Positions 1-4,619 of a stretch of 5,592 bases of DNA are shown here, in pieces. Numbering within the stretch: position 1 is the stretch's first letter; every line of letters begins with the position of its first letter. The notes below the pieces were generated by a model. The model searched no databases. It was given only the letters and a program-made list of their open reading frames with translations, and was not told the origin of the DNA. A program made the position numbers and the translations under genes. The stretch is taken from positions 1 to 5,592 of the forward strand of contig JAUXXK010000067.1 in the NCBI GenBank assembly GCA_030681145.1, written 5' to 3'. Source of the stretch: Methanobacteriaceae archaeon. Lineage in GTDB: Archaea; Methanobacteriota; Methanobacteria; Methanobacteriales; Methanobacteriaceae.

Positions 1-16
1 ATTAGATATAAAATTT

Positions 17-30
17 AAAAAAAATAAAAA
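17..30 (-). terminator. T-run terminator after the DUF2769 gene
   Basis: On the minus strand the DUF2769 stop codon is followed within about 7 bases by T5-A-T8 (A8-T-A5 on the plus strand). Archaeal RNA polymerase commonly terminates at such U-rich tracts without a strong hairpin, and none is seen here. The position directly after the stop supports the call. Confidence 0.6.
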
Positions 31-36
31 TTTATA

Positions 37-273
37 TTATTTCATCATATCAGCGGAACCAGATTTGCAGAACATTTCTCCATCTAAACCAAACTGTTTC
101 CCAACTGAACAATCTGAACATATACACTCTTTTGCTTCAACAGAACAGTCACCTGCATCTCCTGTCGAACAAAAAACTCCCATAATCTCTCCCCTCATGC
201 ATTCATTATAGGATGAACATGAATTACAGATGCATTGGATCATGGTTGCTTCATTTTTTGGAACTTTTACCAT
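37..273 (-). CDS. Small cysteine-rich DUF2769-family protein
   Basis: A 78-residue protein of unknown function that resembles the DUF2769 family, known mainly from methanogens and other Euryarchaeota. It has ten cysteines (14, 16, 19, 25, 35, 43, 50, 52, 55, 69). The pattern CICxxC...FCxxG occurs twice, at residues 14-38 and 50-72, so the protein looks like an internal duplication of a CxCxxC unit. Such spacing suggests binding of zinc or an iron-sulfur cluster, but that is inference. There is no signal peptide or membrane segment, so it is probably cytosolic. The ATG is well supported: a GGGGAGGTG ribosome binding site (279-287) ends five bases before it, and a TATA box lies at 323-330. It is a single-gene unit divergent from the regulator at 558. 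Family assignment is by recognition of the sequence pattern only. Confidence 0.8.
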   Translation of the reverse strand: MVKVPKNEATMIQCICNSCSSYNECMRGEIMGVFCSTGDAGDCSVEAKECICSDCSVGKQFGLDGEMFCKSGSADMMK

Positions 274-322
274 TTTTTCACCTCCCCTGTAAAATTCATA
301 ATAATATTTATATACTTCAAGC

Positions 323-330
323 TATATAAA
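323..330 (-). promoter_or_regulatory. TATA box for the DUF2769 gene
   Basis: The minus strand reads TTTATATA, an exact archaeal TATA-box consensus. Transcription would start about 25 bases on, near position 300, giving a leader of roughly 25-30 bases that contains the strong SD at 279-287. Confidence 0.6.
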
Positions 331-371
331 TTATAGGTCATATTAAAAAAAGTGGTTTAACTCATATTATC

Positions 372-388
372 AGAACTAAAAAAGTTCT
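372..388. repeat. Inverted repeat AGAACT-N5-AGTTCT
   Basis: A perfect 6-bp dyad with an A5 centre lies in the 284-bp divergent region between the DUF2769 gene and the regulator, about 45 bp upstream of the DUF2769 TATA box. It could be a regulator site. A 6-bp dyad is expected by chance several times in a window this AT-rich, so support is weak. The rest of the divergent region is AT-rich with no other clear element apart from the promoters. Confidence 0.25.
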
Positions 389-525
389 ATGACACATATA
401 GTTTTTCGGATTAAACATTAAAATATCTAATAATTATAAATTAATAACTTTTAAATATAATTTAATACAATTATAATTTATTATTAATACTATGAATATA
501 ATTCATTTAATTGAAAATCACAGAA

Positions 526-533
526 TTTATATA
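526..533 (+). promoter_or_regulatory. TATA box of the regulator operon
   Basis: TTTATATA, preceded by a purine-rich BRE-like stretch. The expected transcription start about 25 bases on falls at or just before the ATG at 558, and no SD precedes that ATG. The mRNA is therefore predicted to be leaderless or nearly so. Confidence 0.7.
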
Positions 534-537
534 TAGT

Positions 538-552
538 TAACCATATATAACC
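538..552. promoter_or_regulatory. TAACC-N5-TAACC direct repeat, possible autoregulatory site
   Basis: TAACC occurs at 538-542 and again at 548-552, one helical turn apart, between the TATA box and the start codon of the ribbon-helix-helix gene. Ribbon-helix-helix dimers typically bind short repeated boxes cooperatively near their own promoter. The placement would block transcription initiation. The functional link is inference. Confidence 0.3.
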
Positions 553-557
553 GAATC

Positions 558-905
558 ATGACAGGGACAAAATCAGAATCAAAAAAACCCCTGGCCAAAG
601 CCATAGGTACTAAAGTCACACCAAGAGAAATTGAAGAAATAAACGGTTTAATTGAAGCAGGGATATATCTGAGTGTCTCAGATTTTATAAGAGAAGCTGT
701 TAGAGATAAACTTCGTGCAATTAAAGTTATAAAACTTCGAGATATTGACTACGAATTGGCCAAACGTGAAATTCTGGGTTATTACCGTAGTTATAATGAA
801 GCCTATGACTATGAAGTTGCTCATGACTTGGAACTTGATTATGAATTGGTTTGTGAAATAACTGATGAACTAGAACGAGAAGGACGTTTAGGAGTAACCA
901 AATGA
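558..905 (+). CDS. Ribbon-helix-helix (CopG-type) transcriptional regulator
   Basis: A 115-residue DNA-binding protein. Residues about 15-56 form a ribbon-helix-helix domain: a short strand around AIGTKVT, helix A TPREIEEINGLIEAG, a turn, and helix B from SVSDFIREAV, matching the CopG/ParD/NikR pattern. Residues about 62-112 form a second, acidic helical part (DYELAKREI ... LELDYELVCEITDELEREGRL). It resembles the helix-turn-helix-like tail of archaeal regulators, but that is inferred. The N-terminal 12 residues are polar and probably disordered. It is encoded by a predicted leaderless mRNA (TATA box at 526-533, no SD), and the ATG is the only methionine in the frame. Its stop overlaps the start of the 59-codon gene at 902, so the two are translationally coupled. 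It may be an autorepressor or an antitoxin-like protein; the target is unknown. Confidence 0.8.
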   Translation: MTGTKSESKKPLAKAIGTKVTPREIEEINGLIEAGIYLSVSDFIREAVRDKLRAIKVIKLRDIDYELAKREILGYYRSYNEAYDYEVAHDLELDYELVCEITDELEREGRLGVTK

Positions 906-1081
906 GTCAAATTTACACCAACGAAGGTGACACCTTAAAAGGCAATAAAATTGTGGTCGAAGCCAGAAAAATTACAGATCCCATATCAATAGTGAAAAGT
1001 GGACGACATAAAGCACAGAGAATAATCTTAAAAGATAATGCTATGTGTCGGATAGCTAAAAAATATAAATTTATAAAATAA
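902..1081 (+). CDS. 59-aa basic protein coupled to the regulator
   Basis: This short gene starts at the ATG inside the ATGA overlap with the regulator's stop and ends at TAA 1079-1081, giving 59 residues beginning MSQIYTNEGD. It is strongly basic: 14 Lys/Arg against 5 Asp/Glu. It has no membrane segment, and a single Cys at position 49. I do not recognise a family. The four-base overlap with a ribbon-helix-helix gene, normal codon use and the lack of any other coding frame argue that it is real. The order (ribbon-helix-helix gene first, short basic gene second) resembles a type II toxin-antitoxin pair, but no known toxin fold is seen and 59 residues is short for one. A DNA- or RNA-binding partner of the regulator is equally possible. 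It ends three bases before the convergent transporter remnant. Confidence 0.65.
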   Translation: MSQIYTNEGDTLKGNKIVVEARKITDPISIVKSGRHKAQRIILKDNAMCRIAKKYKFIK

Positions 1082-1084
1082 ATT

Positions 1085-1180
1085 TTATTCAACTTCATTA
1101 CTTCTAATACCCATCACCTTGGAAATAACCATCATTAAAATGATACTGATAATATAAACCACAATAATCATGGCTATGGC
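1085..1180 (-). pseudogene. Remnant 3' end of a second SBF-type transporter gene
   Basis: Read on the minus strand, these 31 codons plus stop begin AIAMIIVVY and align without gaps to residues 253-278 of the intact transporter at 1314-2150. Over the first 23 aligned residues 13 are identical, including the run AMIIVVY, and most differences are conservative (Ile/Val/Met/Leu/Phe, Lys/Arg). Many codon differences are at third positions, so the copy was once a functioning paralogue. The tail differs (GIRSNEVE rather than RKK), so it is not a recent exact copy. An in-frame TAG (1181-1183) stands immediately upstream, there is no start codon, and the remaining ~250 codons are missing. It is best read as what is left after a large deletion in a tandem duplicate. 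Confidence 0.75.
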
Positions 1181-1181
1181 C

Positions 1182-1203
1182 TAATTTAATGTAAATCGTT
1201 TTC
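1182..1203. repeat. 22-bp repeat, copy 1, at the break point of the transporter remnant
   Basis: It matches 2277-2298 at 20 of 22 positions in the same orientation, with core AAATCGTTT. It directly abuts the remnant coding sequence on its upstream side. It is either a relic of the duplicated transporter's upstream region or a shared regulator site. Beyond it, 1204-1313 is AT-rich and I see no further gene remains, RNA or promoter there. Confidence 0.5.
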
Positions 1204-1313
1204 GAATATGGTGATTTAATTTTTTGTCAATTATAAACTTATATTCTAATGATATACTATTTTTAATTGTTATTACCTAATTATCAGAGTTATGGTCTGG
1301 ATTTTAATATATT

Positions 1314-2150
1314 TTATTTTTTCCTCAGTATTCGGGAGATAATCACCATGAAGATAATGCTGAACATGTAAACCACAATGATCATGGCCATTACCTCGTA
1401 CTGGTAACTGAAGTTGGCCAGTGCCACCACAAAGGCCGCTGAGGAATTTCTTATGGCAGTCCCCATTCCCAGCACAGATCTGGTACTGGAGGAAGGCCCA
1501 CCAAGCAAATATCCCGTTGTAAAAGCAGCTAATATAAAAATTATGGATGATATTAAGGCCCCAGTACCAAATACCGTCAGGAAGTCCTGGTAATTAAGGC
1601 CCAGATAAAGAATTACCACCACAACAATAAATATGCTGGATAACTGGTTAAAAATTGGTTGAATTCTGGTAGCTACTTTGTTATATTTTGATTTTATGGA
1701 GGTCCCTATGATTAATGGTAAAAATATTAGAACTATCAGTGAACTGGCTATAGCCAAGGGATTAACTGAAACGCCCGGTAATAAAAAGGAAAGCATGAGG
1801 GGCAAGTAGAACAAAGTCACCAGGGACAATATTATCATCAGTCCCACGGCAAAGGCCATGTCTGCTTTTATTAGCTGAACAATTTTCAGCATGAATGGTG
1901 ATCCTGCCCCGGCAGCCATTAAAATCAAACCAATGGCCAGGCCTTCAGGAAGGGGGATAAGTTGCAGTATAAGGTAAGTTATAATGGGCAGTATTATAAA
2001 ATTAGCAGCTAAAGACTTTAATATCAAACTCTTATCTTTTAATGGTTCTAAAAATTGTTTAGGAATAAAACTAAGACCCATGGATAACATGGTTGTGACA
2101 ATATAGATTAAAATGCTGAAATTGGCCAGTTGTTGTAAGATAACTTCCAT
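1314..2150 (-). CDS. Bile acid:sodium symporter (SBF/BASS)-type membrane transporter
   Basis: A 278-residue, very hydrophobic protein with about nine membrane segments (roughly 10-29, 43-65, 70-90, 98-120, 131-152, 170-186, 196-217, 236-247, 251-272). It resembles the SBF/BASS transporter family, usually near 300 residues, which carries organic anions in exchange for or together with Na+. The clearest marks are the glycine-rich crossing motif GAGSPFM (81-87) in the first half and GTAIRNSSAA (230-239) in the second, matching the R-N signature of one archaeal/bacterial subgroup. The classical Na+-site residues SN...T and E..QN of the bile acid carriers are not kept intact, so substrate and coupling ion are uncertain. 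The ATG follows an AAGGAG ribosome binding site (2158-2163) by seven bases. A broken paralogue lies downstream at 1085-1180, so the locus once held two copies. It is a single-gene unit. Confidence 0.75.
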   Translation of the reverse strand: MEVILQQLANFSILIYIVTTMLSMGLSFIPKQFLEPLKDKSLILKSLAANFIILPIITYLILQLIPLPEGLAIGLILMAAGAGSPFMLKIVQLIKADMAFAVGLMIILSLVTLFYLPLMLSFLLPGVSVNPLAIASSLIVLIFLPLIIGTSIKSKYNKVATRIQPIFNQLSSIFIVVVVILYLGLNYQDFLTVFGTGALISSIIFILAAFTTGYLLGGPSSSTRSVLGMGTAIRNSSAAFVVALANFSYQYEVMAMIIVVYMFSIIFMVIISRILRKK

Positions 2151-2250
2151 AAAATAGCTCCTTACATATATGATTTAATTATAAGTAAAATAAGTTTTTG
2201 GTAGCTATTTATGACGAGGAAATAATTAAAAAAAGATTATTTGATGTAAA

Positions 2251-2258
2251 TTTATATA
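2251..2258 (-). promoter_or_regulatory. Possible TATA box of the transporter gene
   Basis: The minus strand reads TATATAAA, about 100 bases upstream of the ATG. Initiation about 25 bases on would give a leader near 75-80 bases containing the AAGGAG SD. Other AT-rich boxes nearby (around 2266-2272) are also possible, so the choice is uncertain. The whole gap 2151-2558 holds this promoter, the second copy of the 22-bp repeat and two minus-strand terminators; no gene is seen in it. Confidence 0.35.
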
Positions 2259-2276
2259 CGATTATTATATGTCTTT

Positions 2277-2298
2277 TAATTTAATGAAAATCGTTTCC
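2277..2298. repeat. 22-bp repeat, copy 2, upstream of the intact transporter
   Basis: It matches 1182-1203 at 20 of 22 positions. It lies about 127 bp upstream of the transporter start and about 20 bp upstream of the candidate TATA box on the minus strand, a plausible position for an activator site or a relic of duplication. Confidence 0.45.
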
Positions 2299-2430
2299 AT
2301 TTCTTTTGAACTAGTTAATAGTTTGAAGTTGAAATACTGTCTTTATAGAAAATAATCAAATAATCAAAATCATGAAAACTAAATATTAAGCTACTAAAGA
2401 TTAAAAAAAGGCCCATATTAAAATTAATTT

Positions 2431-2462
2431 AAAAATAAAAAAGATCAGGGAAATAATTCCCT
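2431..2462 (-). terminator. Second terminator downstream of the TRAM gene
   Basis: The minus strand has a perfect 6-bp stem AGGGAA/TTCCCT with a 4-base loop (2447-2462), then GATC, T6-A-T5. This is hairpin plus T-run in the direction of the TRAM gene, about 100 bases after its stop. The plus strand has no T-run after the stem, so it acts for minus-strand transcripts. Confidence 0.55.
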
Positions 2463-2499
2463 AGTTATGTGAAATAATAAGAAGTAACTTGAATTTTAT

Positions 2500-2529
2500 A
2501 AAAACATGAAAAGATAAACCGAAGTTTAT
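2500..2529 (-). terminator. First TRAM terminator: hairpin with UUCG tetraloop
   Basis: Thirty bases after the TRAM stop the minus strand reads ATAAAC-TTCG-GTTTAT (2529-2514), a perfect 6-bp stem with a C(UUCG)G tetraloop, an exceptionally stable RNA loop. T4 and T5 tracts follow by 2500. This fits a terminator or 3'-end stabilising hairpin. The same bases include the plus-strand box TTTATATA at 2525-2532, so a promoter role on either strand cannot be excluded. Confidence 0.5.
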
Positions 2530-2558
2530 ATAGCCTTTCCACTTTTAGAAAATAATAC

Positions 2559-2780
2559 TTATTCTATAATTTCAGCAAAGGCAAAGTTTCTTCGGGTGGA
2601 ATTAACTCTGATTTTTACTTCATCGCCGACTTTAGCGCCTGAAACAAATACCACGAAACCTTCTATACGAGCGATTCCGTCGCCATCTCTACCGGTATCT
2701 TCAATTTTAACATCATATTCTCCGCCTTCCTTAATAGGGGCAGAATTATCTCTATTATTACTGTAACTATCTTCAAACAA
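2559..2780 (-). CDS. TRAM-domain RNA-binding protein
   Basis: A small stand-alone TRAM protein, 73 residues from the preferred start. TRAM is an OB-fold-like beta-barrel that binds RNA. Single-domain archaeal versions act as RNA chaperones, and some are cold-responsive in methanogens. Residues about 17-73 carry the family pattern: GGEYDVKIEDTGRDGDGIARIEGFVVF, then VGDEVKIRV and a final FAFAE, with the G-x-G-I-A-R core intact. The N-terminal 16 residues are polar and flexible. The open frame extends upstream to a TTG at 2819, which would give 86 residues. I prefer the TTG at 2780-2778 because a GGAAGTG SD precedes it at the right distance and because the family usually begins MF-plus-polar residues, as LFEDSYSNN does here. 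The extra 13 hydrophobic residues look unlike the family. It is a single-gene unit with promoter at 2840-2847. Confidence 0.88.
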   Translation of the reverse strand: MFEDSYSNNRDNSAPIKEGGEYDVKIEDTGRDGDGIARIEGFVVFVSGAKVGDEVKIRVNSTRRNFAFAEIIE

Positions 2781-2785
2781 TGTTT

Positions 2786-2792
2786 CACTTCC
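2786..2792 (-). promoter_or_regulatory. Ribosome binding site deciding the TRAM start
   Basis: The minus strand reads GGAAGTG, one mismatch from GGAGGTG, five bases before the TTG at 2780. It supports the 73-residue start over the upstream TTG at 2819, which has no SD. Confidence 0.55.
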
Positions 2793-2839
2793 AAATATAT
2801 ATGTCCAAATTAGGGACAATACACTATTGATTTTACTAG

Positions 2840-2847
2840 TATATAAA
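2840..2847 (-). promoter_or_regulatory. TATA box of the TRAM gene
   Basis: The minus strand reads TTTATATA exactly. The transcription start is expected near 2818, giving a leader of about 38 bases to the preferred TTG. A leaderless start at the TTG at 2819 is the alternative. Confidence 0.65.
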
Positions 2848-2890
2848 GTAATGCAATTTATTTTAATATTTAGATATTTTCAATTATTTA

Positions 2891-2911
2891 TTGAAGTTTT
2901 CAGCACTTCAA
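2891..2911. repeat. Inverted repeat TTGAAGT-N7-ACTTCAA
   Basis: A perfect 7-bp dyad spanning 21 bp, about 45 bp upstream of the TRAM TATA box. Its size suits a dimeric regulator's operator. The function is not shown. Confidence 0.35.
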
Positions 2912-2922
2912 ATCTTAATAGA

Positions 2923-2943
2923 ATTTTAGAATTCTTCTAAAAT
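2923..2943. repeat. Inverted repeat ATTTTAGAA-N3-TTCTAAAAT
   Basis: A perfect 9-bp dyad spanning 21 bp, centred 32 bp (about three helical turns) from the neighbouring dyad at 2891-2911. It is a candidate operator, although in DNA this AT-rich roughly one such repeat may arise by chance in a window of this size. Confidence 0.35.
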
Positions 2944-3004
2944 ATTAGACTGTTACATTATTTAGAGATATAAGAATATATAGTTTACTTCATATGTTTA
3001 GTTG

Positions 3005-3036
3005 ATTACTAAAAAAGTACTTTGGGAATTAGTAAT
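3005..3036. repeat. Inverted repeat ATTACTAA-N16-TTAGTAAT
   Basis: A perfect 8-bp dyad with a 16-base centre in the TRAM/DUF2254 gap. It may be coincidental in AT-rich DNA; it is recorded because it joins two other dyads within 150 bp. Confidence 0.25.
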
Positions 3037-3126
3037 TAGTCACTATTTTATCGAATATTATTTTAATCATAAATTTAATATATTTATTATACTTATTTAA
3101 AAATTATTTAAGAGCTTCTAGAATTA

Positions 3127-3134
3127 TTAATATA
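3127..3134 (+). promoter_or_regulatory. Possible TATA box of the DUF2254 gene
   Basis: TTAATATA, placed so that initiation would fall near 3156, about ten bases before the ATG. No SD precedes the ATG, which fits a short or leaderless mRNA. An alternative box lies further upstream in the AT-rich stretch near 3075. Confidence 0.3.
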
Positions 3135-3166
3135 CCTATTAAAGACCTACTAAGTGTGTAATAATT

Positions 3167-4474
3167 ATGATGCCTCAAATAGTATATATCTGGGAACGAT
3201 TAAAAGGCAGTTTCTTACTAATTCCACTTATCATTGTATTATTAGGAATAGTCTTAGCCACATTATTTATCTATATTGACAGTTTCATTATTTTAAGTCA
3301 AAAAGGAATACTCAATTTTATTTTTATAGGCGGACCAGAATCGGCCCGCAGTGTTTTATCTACAATTGCTGTTTCCATGCTCAGTGTTGCGGGAATTGTA
3401 TTTTCCATCACTCTAGTGGTCCTTTCCATGGCATCATCCCAATTTGGTTCAAGATTACTGCGTAATTTTATGTATGATAAATTGAATCAGATAGTTCTGG
3501 GTACCTATCTTTCCACTTTTATTTATTGTTTAATTGTTTTAAGATCAGTAAAATCATATACTGACTTGGAATTTATACCAAATTTTTCCATTGTCATGTC
3601 CATAATACTGGCCATAAGCAACGTAATTCTATTAATAATTTATATCCATCACGTTTCAGTTAGTATTCAAGTAGATCAAGTAATTTCAGAGGTAAATAGA
3701 AATTTAAATGATAATATCAATAAAGTATTCTCAGATTATTCAACTGAAAAACATTTAGAAGCAGATGAGAAACATTTTAAAGAATTGAAAAACACTCTTT
3801 CCTTTTCCGAATCTGTAAAAAATAAAGATAACGGATATTTGCAAGTTATGGACAATGATATTTTAATTTCCATAGCCCAAGATAATGATTTAGTATTATT
3901 TAATAATTATCGTCCTGGACATTATTTGGTGGATGATGTGGAACTAGTAAAAATTTATTCCAACCAAAAAGTTGGTGATGAAGTAAAAGAAAAAATAAGA
4001 AAGGCTTTTGTCCTGGGAAAAGTAAGAACTCCAATTCAGGATCCTGAATTTGCCATAGATCAGATGGTTGAAATCGCAGTGAGATCATTATCAACAGGAA
4101 TAAATGATCCTTTCACGGCCATTACTTGTATAGATAACTTAACAGCTACCCTATGTTATTTAACCAAGATTCAATTTCCTTCAGCCTATCTTTTTGATGA
4201 TGAAGGCCATGTAAGGGTTAAGGTAAATCCGATTGAATTTTCAGGAATAATAAATGCTGCATTTAATCAAATCAGACAGTTTGGTAAGGATAGTCCTTCA
4301 GTTATCATCAGATTGATGGATTCTTTAGTAACCATCAACCAACTTGCCACAAATAAAGAACAGAAAGAGGATATTCAAAGACACGCTAAAATGGTTCTGA
4401 AAACTGCTGAGAAAACCATGATAGAAAGCAGTGATTTAGAAGACCTTAAAAAACGTTATGAGCAATTAGAATAA
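3167..4474 (+). CDS. DUF2254 family predicted membrane protein
   Basis: A 435-residue integral membrane protein of the DUF2254 family, near the family's usual length; its function is unknown. Four membrane segments occupy the N-terminal part (about 15-37, 62-88, 108-126, 139-161). The conserved stretch ARSVLSTIAVSMLSVAG, then ITLVVLSMASSQFGSRLLRNF (residues 60-101), is characteristic. The large C-terminal part (about 165-435) is cytosolic-type. It holds the other family marks: a charged block ending in TPIQDPEFAID (288-298) and then LSTGINDPFTA (308-318). The last 50 residues are charged and helical. Two adjacent ATGs (3167 and 3170) are possible starts, neither with an SD; they differ by one residue. 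It has its own upstream gap and a T-run terminator before the RNase III gene, so it is probably a separate unit. Confidence 0.85.
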   Translation: MMPQIVYIWERLKGSFLLIPLIIVLLGIVLATLFIYIDSFIILSQKGILNFIFIGGPESARSVLSTIAVSMLSVAGIVFSITLVVLSMASSQFGSRLLRNFMYDKLNQIVLGTYLSTFIYCLIVLRSVKSYTDLEFIPNFSIVMSIILAISNVILLIIYIHHVSVSIQVDQVISEVNRNLNDNINKVFSDYSTEKHLEADEKHFKELKNTLSFSESVKNKDNGYLQVMDNDILISIAQDNDLVLFNNYRPGHYLVDDVELVKIYSNQKVGDEVKEKIRKAFVLGKVRTPIQDPEFAIDQMVEIAVRSLSTGINDPFTAITCIDNLTATLCYLTKIQFPSAYLFDDEGHVRVKVNPIEFSGIINAAFNQIRQFGKDSPSVIIRLMDSLVTINQLATNKEQKEDIQRHAKMVLKTAEKTMIESSDLEDLKKRYEQLE

Positions 4475-4554
4475 CAAGTTATGTCTGTGAATATGATCGG
4501 AATATTTATAAAAATAATATAATATGGGCTAAATATACCCTAAATAATAATAAC

Positions 4555-4560
4555 TTTTTT
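4555..4560 (+). terminator. T-run terminator after DUF2254
   Basis: A T6 tract 80 bases after the DUF2254 stop, preceded by a weak GGG...CCC pairing (about 4525-4540). It is consistent with archaeal U-tract termination and separates DUF2254 from the RNase III gene. The remaining bases to 4619 hold only AT-rich boxes that could be the RNase III promoter. Confidence 0.4.
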
Positions 4561-4619
4561 ATTGGATTACTCTAAAATTAGCAAATATTTATTTCTATTA
4601 TATAAAATATAGAAATAAT

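Larger units (their letters stand above)
2848..3166. other. Divergent AT-rich intergenic region
   Basis: About 320 bp between the TRAM promoter and the DUF2254 start. No open frame with a ribosome binding site or RNA gene is visible. It holds three dyad-symmetric elements (2891-2911, 2923-2943, 3005-3036) and a weak plus-strand TATA candidate at 3127-3134. Confidence 0.5.

Noticed and set aside
420..500. AT-rich near-repeats upstream of the regulator, possible origin or CRISPR-like array
   Set aside because: The similar words (AATTATAAATTA-type) are low-complexity AT sequence without regular spacing or spacers.
913..1098. Minus-strand open frame of 61 codons
   Set aside because: It is antisense to the 59-aa gene, is in a different frame from the transporter remnant it partly overlaps, has no SD, and its low-complexity hydrophobic residues look like a shadow of AT-rich coding DNA.
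3900..4094. Minus-strand open frame of 64 codons
   Set aside because: It lies wholly inside the well-supported DUF2254 gene on the other strand and has neither a ribosome binding site nor family resemblance.
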